A DNA stretch of 64,000 nucleotides from Tenacibaculum aquimarinum (GCF_022478115.1 NZ_JAKGSC010000002.1:372001-436000); one strand, 5' to 3'; shown: positions 52,473 to 62,004, counted from the first letter of the stretch. A program made the numbers and translations. The notes: generated from the sequence alone by a model not told the origin.

Positions 52473-54899
52473 TTATCTTAAAACAGCATTTAAACTTTTC
52501 TCGAAAGTTTGCTGTAATTTTTGCATTATTTTATCAATTTGTTTGTCTGTAAGGGTTTTATTTTCATCTTGCAATACAAAACTTACTGCATAACTTTTTT
52601 TACCTTCTGGTAAATTTTCGCCTTCATATACATCAAATAAATCTACTTCTTTTAGTAGTTTTCTTTCTGATTGAAAAGCCAAGTTATACACTTCTTTAAA
52701 TTCCGTTTTGTTATCTAATAACAATGCCAAATCTCTTTTTACTGAAGGGAATTTAGGTAAACCTGTAACTTTAATATTTTTGTTACTACAGAATTTTAAA
52801 ATAGCGTCCCAATTAAAATCAGCAAATAAAACTTCTTGTTTAATGCTAAATTCTTTTAAAACAGAACGTTTTACAACTCCAAAATCTACCATTTTAGTTT
52901 TCCCTAAACTTAATGATATTCCTTCTGAAAAGACATCATTTTTAGTTGGAGTAGATTTCATTTTAGAGAATCCTAACTTACTGAAAAGTAAATTTACAAT
53001 TCCTTTTAAATAGAAAAATTCTGATGGTTGTGCAGCAGTTTTCCAACTATCTTTAGACCTATTTCCAGTAACAAAAAGCGTTAAGTGTTTGTCTTCTTGG
53101 TAACCACTTTCAAACTTGTGGTATGTTTTTCCGAATTCAAAAAACTTAAGTGAATTATTCTTTCTATTAATATTGTAAGCAACACTTTCTAATCCAGAAA
53201 ACAATAACGATTGACGCATAACTTTTAAATCGCTACTAAGCGGATTTAACATTTCTACATTGTAGTTTGCTTTTAAATTTTCTGATAAATTAATGTAGTC
53301 TTCTTTGGTTAAAGAATTTGCCATTGTTTCATTAAAACCTAATGAACTTAATTGATTGGCAATGGTATTTTCAATTTTAACTTGTTTATCATTATCAAAA
53401 GAAATTGACGTGTTTAGTTTATGAGAAAATTCAATATTGTTATAACCATACACTCTTAAAACTTCTTCAATAATATCTGCTTCTCTCTGAACATCAACTC
53501 TATAAGAAGGTATTGTTAAACCTAAACCACCTTCTGTTACACTATTGATTTTAATTTCTAAGGATGCTAATATTTTTTTAATTGTTTCCTTTGGAATTTC
53601 TTGACCAATAATTTTATACGTATTTTCAAACGATAAGAATACTTGAAAATCTTCGGTTTTTACTGGATACAAATCTAAAACATCAGATCCCATTTTTCCT
53701 CCAGCGTATTTTTCTATTAATATTGCCGCTCGCTTTAATGAATATTCAACCATATTAATGTCAATTCCTCTTTCAAACCTAAAAGAAGCATCAGTATTTA
53801 ATGCATGTCTTTTTGCTGTTTTTCTTATTGAAACTGGGTTAAAATATGCTGCTTCTAAAAATATATTTGAAGTACTTTCTGTAACTCCAGAATTAATTCC
53901 ACCAAAAACACCTCCAATACATAACGGATTATCTTCTGCGTCACAAATCATAATATCTTCAGAAGAAAGTTCTCTTTCAACTTCATCTAAAGTTGTAAAC
54001 TTTGTTCCTTCAGCAAGATTTTTTACAACAATTTTATTTCCTTTAATTTTTGCTGCATCAAAAGCATGTAAAGGTTGCCCTAACTCATGCAAGACATAAT
54101 TTGTAATATCTACAATATTATTTTTTGGTGTTAAACCAATAGATTTTAATCTATTTTTAATCCACTCTGGACTTTCTTTTACTGTAACATCTGTGATAGA
54201 AATGCCGCAATAACGTGGCACTAATTCTTTGTTTTCTACATCTATATCTATACGAAGTGTTCTTTCATCTACATGAAAATCTGAAACAGAAGGAGAAATT
54301 AATTCTAAGTTTAAATCTTGTTGCATTAAACCTGCTCGTAAATCTCTAGCAACTCCAAAATGGCTCATTGCATCTGCTCTATTTGGTGTTAAGCCAATTT
54401 CAAAAACTTCATCAGTTTCTATATCAAATACTTTAGCTGCTGGTGTACCAACCTCTAATGTTTCATCTAAAATCATTATTCCGTCATGAGATTTACCTAA
54501 ACCTAGCTCGTCTTCGGCGCAAATCATACCATGGCTTTCTTCTCCTCTAATCTTACCTTTTTTAATAGTAAAACCTTCGCCTTTATCATCATATAAAACG
54601 GTACCAATTGTGGCAACTGGCACTTTTTGCCCTGCGTCTACATTTGGAGCACCACAAACAATTTGTACTGGCTCTCCAGAACCTAAATTAACCGTTGTTA
54701 CTTTAAGTCTATCTGCATTTGGATGTTGTTTACATGTTAAAACCTCACCTACAACAATACCTTTTAAGCTTCCTTTTATACTTTCTTTAGTTTCAATTCC
54801 TTCAACCTCAAGACCTAAATCTGTTAATAACTCACCAGTTTTAGCAGCTTCCCAATCTATTTGTAAAAATTGTTTTAACCAATTATATGATATCTTCAT
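52473..54899 (-). CDS. pheT: Phenylalanyl-tRNA synthetase beta subunit
   Basis: 808 residues, normal for bacterial PheT. In order: the tRNA-binding EMAP-like domain (KGIVVGEVLTCKQHPNADRL), B3/B4 editing domain, B5 (NTYKIIGQEIPKETIKKIL) and the C-terminal FDX-ACB anticodon domain (FPSVKRDLALLLDN). It forms the alpha2-beta2 synthetase with PheS, encoded elsewhere. A -7 box TAAATTTG (54928-54921) gives a leader of about 16 bases, too short for a Phe attenuator. Confidence 0.97.
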   Translation of the reverse strand: MKISYNWLKQFLQIDWEAAKTGELLTDLGLEVEGIETKESIKGSLKGIVVGEVLTCKQHPNADRLKVTTVNLGSGEPVQIVCGAPNVDAGQKVPVATIGTVLYDDKGEGFTIKKGKIRGEESHGMICAEDELGLGKSHDGIMILDETLEVGTPAAKVFDIETDEVFEIGLTPNRADAMSHFGVARDLRAGLMQQDLNLELISPSVSDFHVDERTLRIDIDVENKELVPRYCGISITDVTVKESPEWIKNRLKSIGLTPKNNIVDITNYVLHELGQPLHAFDAAKIKGNKIVVKNLAEGTKFTTLDEVERELSSEDIMICDAEDNPLCIGGVFGGINSGVTESTSNIFLEAAYFNPVSIRKTAKRHALNTDASFRFERGIDINMVEYSLKRAAILIEKYAGGKMGSDVLDLYPVKTEDFQVFLSFENTYKIIGQEIPKETIKKILASLEIKINSVTEGGLGLTIPSYRVDVQREADIIEEVLRVYGYNNIEFSHKLNTSISFDNDKQVKIENTIANQLSSLGFNETMANSLTKEDYINLSENLKANYNVEMLNPLSSDLKVMRQSLLFSGLESVAYNINRKNNSLKFFEFGKTYHKFESGYQEDKHLTLFVTGNRSKDSWKTAAQPSEFFYLKGIVNLLFSKLGFSKMKSTPTKNDVFSEGISLSLGKTKMVDFGVVKRSVLKEFSIKQEVLFADFNWDAILKFCSNKNIKVTGLPKFPSVKRDLALLLDNKTEFKEVYNLAFQSERKLLKEVDLFDVYEGENLPEGKKSYAVSFVLQDENKTLTDKQIDKIMQKLQQTFEKSLNAVLR

Positions 54900-54920
54900 C
54901 TATCCTTTATTTTCAAGGTG

Positions 54921-54928
54921 CAAATTTA
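54921..54928 (-). promoter_or_regulatory. Predicted -7 box TAAATTTG for pheT
   Basis: TAnnTTTG followed by C, 21 bases before the ATG at 54899. The remaining gap to 55113 contains nothing else recognised. Confidence 0.5.
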
Positions 54929-55113
54929 CGTTTTTTCTTCGAAAAAATTGCATGTAAATAATATGTTCAGGGTATTGTTTACAAGTTATTATAAGGATTG
55001 TTTAACATTTTAAATTATATAAGATTATTTTAAGTCGTAAAATCAATTATTTTACTAAACTTCTATAATTAGCTAAACAAATTAAAACTAAAGGAATAAA
55101 CTATTACGAGACC

Positions 55114-55995
55114 TTAATTAAGATTATTTTTTTCGGTAATTTTTTTTATACCCTTTTTCTGTTTTGCTTTTACATATAAATTATAAATCAACCCAAATAA
55201 AATTAAAAAAACACCTAAAATTGCATAAATATTATATTCTTCTTTAAACCAAGAAATCCCTATAATAATTGTAACAATAACTTCTAAATATTTTAATGGA
55301 GCAACAACATTTGTTTCATTTAATTGAAATGCTTTGGTCATATACAATTGACCTATATAGCCAAAAACACCTAAACTTAATAAAAGAAACCATTGTGAAA
55401 TTGTAGGATTTACCCAATAATTTATAGACATAACACCACCAAATAAAAAAGCCATAACCATAAAGTAATTAATAATTACTAGCGGGTGTTCTCTATCACC
55501 AATTTTACGAATAACAACAAAAATTACACCTAATGCTATTGCTGAACTTAAAACATATAATAATCCAATAGAGTTTACATTAACTCCAAAGCCTTTAATT
55601 ATTAAAATACCTATAAAAGCAATTAAAAATAAGAACCATTGAATTGGTTTTATTTTTTCTTTCAAAAAAAACATAGCAAAAATTGCTGCAAATATTGGTG
55701 ACGTATATCTTAATGAAACAGCTGTACCAACTGCTAGATAATTTAAGGATTCAAAAAAACAAGTTAAAGATATTAACCCAGCTAAACCCCTAAGAAAAAG
55801 TAGTTTTTTATGTGTTCCTAAAATTGGAATTTTATATTTTAATAAAAGAGGAATCGTAAAAATTAATGTACCAATAGACCTAAAAAAAACTATTTGATAT
55901 ACATTAAAAGTACTTAAATATTTTACCACAGCATTCATTATAGAAAATGCTATAACACTAAATATCATATAAAAAATGGCTCTATTTTCTTTCAT
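55114..55995 (-). CDS. DMT/EamA-family transporter
   Basis: 293 residues with ten predicted membrane helices and two EamA repeats (AIFYMIFSVIAFSIMNAVVKYL; LYVLSSAIALGVIFVVIRKI). The C-terminal tail is basic. Members move metabolites across the inner membrane, usually outward. It lies 64 bases after KDPG aldolase behind a terminator whose U-tract touches its ATG, so it may be expressed only in part with the alginate genes. Substrate unknown. Confidence 0.87.
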   Translation of the reverse strand: MKENRAIFYMIFSVIAFSIMNAVVKYLSTFNVYQIVFFRSIGTLIFTIPLLLKYKIPILGTHKKLLFLRGLAGLISLTCFFESLNYLAVGTAVSLRYTSPIFAAIFAMFFLKEKIKPIQWFLFLIAFIGILIIKGFGVNVNSIGLLYVLSSAIALGVIFVVIRKIGDREHPLVIINYFMVMAFLFGGVMSINYWVNPTISQWFLLLSLGVFGYIGQLYMTKAFQLNETNVVAPLKYLEVIVTIIIGISWFKEEYNIYAILGVFLILFGLIYNLYVKAKQKKGIKKITEKNNLN

Positions 55996-56036
55996 AAAAA
56001 AAAGAAACTCTTCAATAATTAAATATTGAAGAGTTT
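55996..56036 (-). terminator. Terminator of the kdgK-eda unit, touching the next start codon
   Basis: AAACTCTTCAATA / TATTGAAGAGTTT stem of 13 pairs, then TTTCTTTTTTTT and ATG of the DMT gene at 55995. Confidence 0.85.
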
Positions 56037-56059
56037 AATATTTAAGGTTAAATATACTA

Positions 56060-56728
56060 TTATTTTCTAACAGATTTTACAATAGCTAAAGCTGCTCTCA
56101 CATCTTTTTCTAATTTAGCATAATCTTTATTAGCTATAATATCTTTTGATATTAATTTAGATCCCATTCCAACACAAGTTACACCTGCATCAAACCAACC
56201 TTTTAAGTTTTCCTCTGTTGGAGCAACTCCTCCAGTTGGCATAACACTTGTCCAAGGTTGAGGTCCTTTAACTCCTTTTACAAATTGAGGTCCATAAATA
56301 TCTCCAGGGAAAAGTTTTACGATTTCACATCCTAATTCTTCTGCTCTAGTGATTTCTGTTAAGGTACCACATCCAGGAGACCAAAGTACTTTTCTTCTAT
56401 TACATACAATAGCAATATCTTCTCTTAAAACTGGAGTTACTATAAAATTAGCTCCTAAAGCCATATATAAAGAGGCTGCTCCTGCATCTGTAACAGAACC
56501 TACACCCATTATCATACCTGGTAATTCTGCAATAGCGTATTTTGTTAATTCCCCAAAAACCTCGTGAGCAAAATCTCCACGTGCTGTAAACTCCATTAAA
56601 CGAGCTCCACCATCATAACATGCTTTTAAGACTTTCTTACTTAACTCTATATCGTTATGAAAAAATAATGGAATCATCCCAGTTTCTTTCATTACTTGCG
56701 CTACTTCTATTCTTGTAAATTGTGCCAT
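56060..56728 (-). CDS. eda: KDPG aldolase (2-dehydro-3-deoxy-6-phosphogluconate aldolase)
   Basis: 222 residues, class I aldolase. Active-site features: LMEFTARG with the glutamate, MGVGSV, EIVKLFPGDIYGP with the Schiff-base lysine, and MPTGGVAPTEENL at the phosphate end. It splits KDPG into pyruvate and glyceraldehyde-3-phosphate, the last step of alginate catabolism. It is downstream of KDG kinase in the same direction. Confidence 0.95.
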   Translation of the reverse strand: MAQFTRIEVAQVMKETGMIPLFFHNDIELSKKVLKACYDGGARLMEFTARGDFAHEVFGELTKYAIAELPGMIMGVGSVTDAGAASLYMALGANFIVTPVLREDIAIVCNRRKVLWSPGCGTLTEITRAEELGCEIVKLFPGDIYGPQFVKGVKGPQPWTSVMPTGGVAPTEENLKGWFDAGVTCVGMGSKLISKDIIANKDYAKLEKDVRAALAIVKSVRK

Positions 56729-56761
56729 TTTAAAATGTAAATTTATTTAAGTCTGTATTTA

Positions 56762-56800
56762 TTTAACTGTTAAATTTAATAAAAAAACCTAACAGTTAAA
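56762..56800. repeat. Perfect 11-base inverted repeat between kdgK and eda
   Basis: TTTAACTGTTA and TAACAGTTAAA separated by 17 bases; the loop, not the tail, carries the T run on the minus strand, so it is not a standard terminator. It may be an mRNA processing or stability structure or an operator. Confidence 0.6.
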
Positions 56801-56814
56801 CAGTTATACATATA

Positions 56815-57861
56815 TTATCTTGCTACTCTACCAGATGCATCACCACCCATTAATTTTTCTACTTCAGCTACAGTTGCTAAGTTTGCATCACCTTTAATAG
56901 TATGTTTTAAACAAGAAGCTGCAACAGCAAAATCTAATGCATTTTGATCATCTTCTGGGTATTTTAACAATCCGTAGATTAAACCTCCCATGAAAGAATC
57001 TCCACCACCTACTCTATCTACGATATCAGTAATTTGATATTGACGAGTTTGGAATAATGTTTTACCATCATATAAAACACCTGCCCATGTATTATGAGAA
57101 GCAGATATAGAACCTCTTAAAGTTGTAATAACTTTTTTAGCTCTTGGGAATTTTTTCATCATTTGTTCACAAACTGATAAAAATGCTTCTGCTTTTACGT
57201 TATGTCCTTCAGTTTGAACAGAAATTCCTTCTGGTTTAATTCCAAAGTGCATTTCTGCATCTTCTTCGTTTCCTAAAACGATATCACAGTAAGAAGTTAA
57301 TTCTGTCATTATTTTTTCTCTGTGAGCATCGTCACAAAATTTCCAAAGTTTAGCTCTATAATTTAAATCTGTAGAAATAGTAATTCCTTTAGCACTTGCT
57401 ACTTTTAAAGCTTCTAAAGTTACATCTGCTGCTCCTTGAGAAATTGCAGGAATAATACCTGTCCAGTGAAACCACTCACATCCTTCAAAAACTGCGTCCC
57501 AATCAATCATACCAGATTCTATTTCTGCAATTGCAGAATGCGCTCTATCATAAACAACTTTAGAACCTCTAGAAACTGCACCAGTTTCTAAAAAGTAAAT
57601 ACCTAAACGGTCTCCACCATACACAATTTTATCTACTCCAACTCCACGCTTACGCATTTCCATCATTGCACAAGCACCAATATCATTTTTAGGTAAACGA
57701 GTTACAAAATCTACATCTACTCCATAGTTTGCTAAAGAAACTGCTACATTAGATTCTCCTCCACCATAAACTGCGTCAAAACTGTTTGCTTGAGAAAATC
57801 TTAAAAATCCTTGCGGAGCTAATCTTAACATGATTTCTCCAAACGTTACTACCTTACCCAT
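56815..57861 (-). CDS. kdgK: 2-dehydro-3-deoxygluconate (KDG) kinase
   Basis: 348 residues, PfkB/ribokinase family. The N-terminal VTFGEIMLRLAPQGF and YGGGESNVAVSLANYG bind the sugar acid; the C-terminal signature DRVGGGDSFMGGLIYGL contains the catalytic Asp. It phosphorylates KDG from the DEH reductase to KDPG. First gene of the kdgK-eda unit, divergent from a LacI-type regulator with an operator between (57896-57907). Confidence 0.93.
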   Translation of the reverse strand: MGKVVTFGEIMLRLAPQGFLRFSQANSFDAVYGGGESNVAVSLANYGVDVDFVTRLPKNDIGACAMMEMRKRGVGVDKIVYGGDRLGIYFLETGAVSRGSKVVYDRAHSAIAEIESGMIDWDAVFEGCEWFHWTGIIPAISQGAADVTLEALKVASAKGITISTDLNYRAKLWKFCDDAHREKIMTELTSYCDIVLGNEEDAEMHFGIKPEGISVQTEGHNVKAEAFLSVCEQMMKKFPRAKKVITTLRGSISASHNTWAGVLYDGKTLFQTRQYQITDIVDRVGGGDSFMGGLIYGLLKYPEDDQNALDFAVAASCLKHTIKGDANLATVAEVEKLMGGDASGRVAR

Positions 57862-57895
57862 TTTAATTATATTTTTGGTTGTTATTAATTTTTAG

Positions 57896-57907
57896 TTAAA
57901 CGTTTAA
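57896..57907. promoter_or_regulatory. LacI-type operator, site 1
   Basis: Perfect palindrome TTAAACGTTTAA, 35 bases before the kdgK ATG. The central CG is typical for LacI-family operators. Confidence 0.7.
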
Positions 57908-57952
57908 GCAGTTTGATAAAATAAAATCAAAACCTCAATAAATGCTAGAAAT

Positions 57953-57983
57953 TTTGATTATACAAACAAACTTGTTACATTTG
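57953..57983 (+). promoter_or_regulatory. Promoter of the lacI-type gene (TTTG-N19-TACATTTG)
   Basis: The -33 TTTG (57953-57956) and -7 TACATTTG (57976-57983) have the ideal Bacteroidota spacing of 19 bases. Confidence 0.75.
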
Positions 57984-57984
57984 T

Positions 57985-57996
57985 TTAAACGTTAAA
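57985..57996. promoter_or_regulatory. LacI-type operator, site 2
   Basis: TTAAACGTTAAA, 11 of 12 bases as in site 1, one base after the -7 box, so binding would block initiation of the regulator's own gene. Confidence 0.68.
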
Positions 57997-58012
57997 GCAA
58001 ATATATAAAAAA

Positions 58013-59047
58013 TTGGCAAAAAAAAACAAAACTACCATAAAAGATATTGCCAATGTGCTAAATATATCTGCTGCTGCTGTTTCTAAAGCACTACATAATG
58101 ACTCTAGGATTAGTGAAAAGACTAAAAAAGCTGTAAGGCAAGTTGCTGAAAACTTAAATTATCAACCTAATCATTTAGCAAGTGCTCTAAGAAGCGGAAA
58201 AAGTAAATTGGTTGGTGTAATTGTACCTAGAACCAATAGTAATTTCTTTTCAGCAACAATACATAATATAGAAGAAGTTTTAAATAAAGAAGGTTACAAT
58301 ATAATTATAACACAATCTAACGAGTCTTATAAAAAAGAATGTGATAATATTGACACATTACTTTTTACTCAAGTTGATGGAATAATTGCTTCTATGGCAA
58401 ATGAGACTGTAAAGCTTGATCATTATGAAAAAATTAAAGCTGCTGGTATTCCTTTAATAACTTTTGACCGTGGTGAAAATGATTTAAACGTAGATTATAT
58501 TGGTATTAATGATTATGATAGTAGCCATACAATTGTAGACCATCTTGTTGAACAAGGTTGTAAACGAATTGCTCATATTGGAGGTTACAAACATACCCGA
58601 ATTTTTAATAATAGAATTAGAGGTTATTCTGATGCTATTATAAAACACAAACTTCCTCTCGATAATGAATTAATTATTGAAAGTAGTCTTACTACTGAAG
58701 ATGGAAGGCAAAAAATGTTACAACTTTTAAAACTTAAAAACAGACCAGATGCCGTTTATGTCGCTGGAGATTATGCTGCATTAGGAGCCTTACAAGTTTT
58801 AAAAGAACAAAATATTGATATCCCAAATGACATTGCATTGGTTGGTTTTGGAGATGAACCTTTTGCTAGTATGGTAACACCATCAATTACAAGTGTTAAT
58901 CAGCATAGTTATAAAATAGGTAGAATTGCAGCGGAAACATTTTTAGAATACACTAAAAAAGATGTTGTAGAACAACGCTTAAATAAAGTAATTCTTAACT
59001 CTAAACTTATTATTAGAGATTCTTCCAATAAAAAATCCGTTTTGTAA
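58013..59047 (+). CDS. LacI-family transcriptional regulator of the alginate genes
   Basis: 344 residues from a TTG start at 58013 (no ATG is near). The N-terminal helix-turn-helix TTIKDIANVLNISAAAVSKAL and hinge NYQPNHLASALRSG are followed by the periplasmic-binding-protein-like domain (VGVIVPRTNSNFFS, DGIIASMAN, DAVYVAGDYAALGAL, LVGFGDEPFASMVTPSIT). It is divergent from kdgK, with two matching operators. The effector is probably an alginate-derived acid such as KDPG or KDG (inference). The last codons lie inside the terminator. Confidence 0.93.
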   Translation: MAKKNKTTIKDIANVLNISAAAVSKALHNDSRISEKTKKAVRQVAENLNYQPNHLASALRSGKSKLVGVIVPRTNSNFFSATIHNIEEVLNKEGYNIIITQSNESYKKECDNIDTLLFTQVDGIIASMANETVKLDHYEKIKAAGIPLITFDRGENDLNVDYIGINDYDSSHTIVDHLVEQGCKRIAHIGGYKHTRIFNNRIRGYSDAIIKHKLPLDNELIIESSLTTEDGRQKMLQLLKLKNRPDAVYVAGDYAALGALQVLKEQNIDIPNDIALVGFGDEPFASMVTPSITSVNQHSYKIGRIAAETFLEYTKKDVVEQRLNKVILNSKLIIRDSSNKKSVL

Positions 59048-59068
59048 TATTACAAAACGGCTTTTTTT
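59037..59068. terminator. Bidirectional terminator overlapping the end of the lacI-type gene
   Basis: Perfect CCGTTTTGTAAT / ATTACAAAACGG palindrome with A and T runs on both sides. The stop codon of the regulator (59045-59047) is inside the stem. It also closes the SDR transcript coming from the other strand. Confidence 0.92.
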
Positions 59069-59084
59069 ATTTACTGAAAAACTT

Positions 59085-59849
59085 TTAGATACCTAAAGCT
59101 TGTCCTCCTCCTACTTGAACAGTTTCTGCTGTTAAGAATGCAGCATCTTTACTCGCTAAGAAAGATACAACCCCTGCAACATCTTCTGGTTGTCCTAATC
59201 TACCTAACATAATGTTATTTGCCCATGAAGCAAAAACTTCTGGCTTTGTAGATTTAATTTGTTGGTGAAATGGTGTGTCTATTGTTCCTGGTGATACAGC
59301 ATTTACCCGAATTCCATATTCTGCTAAATCTTTGGCTAAAGCTCTTGTTATTGTATGAACTCCTGCTTTTGATGTACCATAGATTCCTGCTCCTGGTCCC
59401 CCAGCATTCCATCCTGCATTTGAAGTATAGTTAATGATTGTTGGATTATCTCCGTTCTTTAAAAATGGAATTGCTGCTCTTGAGGCAAAAAATACTGAGT
59501 CTAAGTTTAAGGCCATTACGAATCTATAAAATTCTGTAGTCATTTCTTCAAACCTAGCTCTTCCTCCTAATCCTCCTGCATTGTTTACTAGTACATCTAT
59601 CTTTCCGTACTTTTCTCCAATTGCTTTTATATTTGAAGTTACTGCGTCTTCTTTTGTTACATCAAATCCATAGTAAGATGCATCGATTCCTGCATCAGTA
59701 AGCTCTTTTACTCTTGCTGCTCCTGCTTCATCTTCGATTCCGTTTAAGACTATTGTAAATCCGTCTTCTCCTAATCTTTTTGCTACTGCAAATCCTATTC
59801 CTCCAGTTGCTCCTGTTATTATGGCAACTTTTCCTTTGTTTGTACTCAT
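59085..59849 (-). CDS. SDR reductase, probable DEH reductase (locus 2)
   Basis: 254 residues, classical SDR with ITGATGGIGFA, VNNAGGLGG, active-site Ser in INYTSNAGW, and YGTSK. The C-terminal end is LTAETVQVGGGQALGI. Its position next to KDG kinase and KDPG aldolase, and before a uronate MFS transporter, points to reduction of 4-deoxy-L-erythro-5-hexoseulose uronate (DEH) to KDG, as for known flavobacterial alginate operons. Function by context. Confidence 0.87.
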   Translation of the reverse strand: MSTNKGKVAIITGATGGIGFAVAKRLGEDGFTIVLNGIEDEAGAARVKELTDAGIDASYYGFDVTKEDAVTSNIKAIGEKYGKIDVLVNNAGGLGGRARFEEMTTEFYRFVMALNLDSVFFASRAAIPFLKNGDNPTIINYTSNAGWNAGGPGAGIYGTSKAGVHTITRALAKDLAEYGIRVNAVSPGTIDTPFHQQIKSTKPEVFASWANNIMLGRLGQPEDVAGVVSFLASKDAAFLTAETVQVGGGQALGI

Positions 59850-59876
59850 TCTATAAAAATTTATCCTTTGTTTGTT

Positions 59877-61166
59877 TTATTCTTCTATTGTCTTTCTTAC
59901 TGGTTCTATTTTTCTGATTAATACAAAAATTGATAGAACTCCTAATATTACAGAGATTGTTATTGCAATAAAAGCTGGTGTATAAGATCCTCCACCTGTT
60001 ATTTTACCGATAAACCAGTTCATAATCATTGGTGATACTGCGGCTACAGTTCCTGCTAATCCTGCTAAAGTTCCTACGGATGGTCCTCTAAATAAATCAC
60101 TCGAAATCGTTTGTACATTCCCAATTGCAAATTGAAATCCAAAAAGTACTAATCCTGCCAAGTAGATAAATGTCATAAAGTTATTTTCTCCTACAAACTG
60201 AATAATACCTACAAATCCTATGAAAACTAGTAATCCTCCTACAAAAATTGTAATCTTTCTAGCTGCATCAACAGATCTTGATTTCATAAGTATACCTGTA
60301 AACCATCCTCCAATTATACTTCCAGCAGCTGCCATTAAATAAGAAATCCACATTGTCGCTGCTATTTCTTCAATACTTAAACCAAATGTTTTATTTAAAT
60401 AAATTGGCATCCATCCTGCAAAAAACCACCAAATTGGCTCCATAAAAAATCTACATAATAAAACTCCCCAAGATTCCTTGTAACTTAATATTTTACCTAC
60501 TGAAAGACTTTTAGTTTTACTTTCAGAAAGATCCTCTTGCTTATCAATTCTATCAGTTAAAATTAAATCTCTTTCTTCTTGAGTTACCCAAGGATGTTTT
60601 TCTGGTGTAGATTTGTTTAAAAATAACCATGGAATAACCCATAATACTCCAACTGCACCTAAAATTATATAGGTAGTTTGCCAACCAAATTTAGTATATA
60701 AAAACACAATTATAAATGGCGCTACTACATTACCAATAGAGGCTCCTGAATTAAAAATTCCTTGCGCTAAAGCTCTCTGCTTTGCAGGAAACCATTCTCC
60801 ATTAGATTTTACTGCACCAGGCCATAATCCTGCTTCTCCTATACCAAGTAAACCACGTGCAATAGATAAAGAAACTAATCCTTTTGTAAATGCATGAAGA
60901 ATTGATGCTAAAGACCAAACTATAATTGAAACAGTAAAACCTATACGTGTACCTATTTTATCATATAACTTACCTGATAGAAATTTTCCTGCTGCATAAC
61001 AAGCCATAAAAACATTTAACATAATGGCATAATCTGAATTATCCATCCCTAAATCTTTACCCATTTCTGGCCAAAGTAATGCAAAAGCTGTTCTATCTAC
61101 ATAATTTATAACTGTAGCTATAAATATTAACGTGATAATCCACCATCTTAGTCCTTTTATTTTCAT
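59877..61166 (-). CDS. MFS hexuronate-type transporter
   Basis: 429 residues, twelve membrane helices, anion:cation symporter (ExuT-like) branch: ATVINYVDRTAFALLWPEM in TM1, GIGEAGLWPGAVKSNGEWFP between TM4 and TM5, and GASIGNVVAPFI in TM5. It brings unsaturated uronate monomers (DEH) or uronates through the inner membrane. It is 27 bases upstream of the SDR gene on the same strand. Upstream there are further TTGGT half-sites (61187-61202). Confidence 0.92.
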   Translation of the reverse strand: MKIKGLRWWIITLIFIATVINYVDRTAFALLWPEMGKDLGMDNSDYAIMLNVFMACYAAGKFLSGKLYDKIGTRIGFTVSIIVWSLASILHAFTKGLVSLSIARGLLGIGEAGLWPGAVKSNGEWFPAKQRALAQGIFNSGASIGNVVAPFIIVFLYTKFGWQTTYIILGAVGVLWVIPWLFLNKSTPEKHPWVTQEERDLILTDRIDKQEDLSESKTKSLSVGKILSYKESWGVLLCRFFMEPIWWFFAGWMPIYLNKTFGLSIEEIAATMWISYLMAAAGSIIGGWFTGILMKSRSVDAARKITIFVGGLLVFIGFVGIIQFVGENNFMTFIYLAGLVLFGFQFAIGNVQTISSDLFRGPSVGTLAGLAGTVAAVSPMIMNWFIGKITGGGSYTPAFIAITISVILGVLSIFVLIRKIEPVRKTIEE

Positions 61167-61281
61167 CTTGTGTGTTTGGTTTTATTGGTAAATACAAAAT
61201 ACCAGTACTGTTGTTTGTTCTTTTTTGTTAAATGAGTTAAAGGTTAATAGTTTATTAACTTTAATTCTCTACTACTATCCT

Positions 61282-61992
61282 CTAAAGATTGTAACAATAT
61301 TGGTATAGTGCTTTAAAGTGTTTTTTCATTTTTGCCTTTGCTAACTTTGGGTTTTGTTTCAAAATAGCATCGTATATTTCTTGATGTTCTTCAATACCCT
61401 CCATAGCTAAACTAGAATCACATACATGATACTGCTGGAAATTTGTTATAATTTCTGGAGTTATCATTAACATTAAAGTATTAATAGTACTATTACCACT
61501 AGCTTTTGCAATTGCTAAATGAAATAATAAATCTTCTTGAACAGCATTCCCTCCATCTAGAACCTGTTTTTTATATGCTTCTAAAGCTTCTTTTATTTGA
61601 ACTAAATTTTCTTCCGTTCTCCTTAAAGCTGCAAGTCTGGCTGTTTTTAATTCTAGTAATATTCTCGTTTCTACCAACGATTTAAAATCAGGATCTTCTA
61701 GGCGTAAAATATCATCAATCATACCATTTAAAGCAGTTGTCCCAAGATCGGCTACAAAAGTTCCACTTTGAGGTCTAGATTTTAGAAGACCATAAAACTC
61801 CAATTTTTGAATAGCCTCTCTTAAATTTCCTCTACTAACTTGAAACTTTTCTGACAACATGCGCTCAGATGGCAGTTTATCTCCAGGCTCTAAATTCTTA
61901 TAATTAATAAGGTCTTTTATACCAATAATAATAGAATTTAAAATATCTTGATTTTCGTTTTTTGTAAGTACTTCTAATTTCATATCCTTCAT
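61282..61992 (-). CDS. FadR-type GntR transcriptional regulator (locus 2)
   Basis: 236 residues, or 233 if started at the second ATG (61983). Winged helix LEPGDKLPSERMLSEKFQVS and REAIQKLEFYGLLKS; FCD domain with QEDLLFHLAIAKAS, EEHQEIYDAI and MKKHFKAL supplying the metal-binding Asp and His. It is a close paralogue of the regulator at 42897. Its own promoter carries a TTGGTTTACCAA site over the -7 box, so autoregulation is expected. Confidence 0.92.
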   Translation of the reverse strand: MKDMKLEVLTKNENQDILNSIIIGIKDLINYKNLEPGDKLPSERMLSEKFQVSRGNLREAIQKLEFYGLLKSRPQSGTFVADLGTTALNGMIDDILRLEDPDFKSLVETRILLELKTARLAALRRTEENLVQIKEALEAYKKQVLDGGNAVQEDLLFHLAIAKASGNSTINTLMLMITPEIITNFQQYHVCDSSLAMEGIEEHQEIYDAILKQNPKLAKAKMKKHFKALYQYCYNL

Positions 61993-62004
61993 TTAAATTC
62001 TAAA

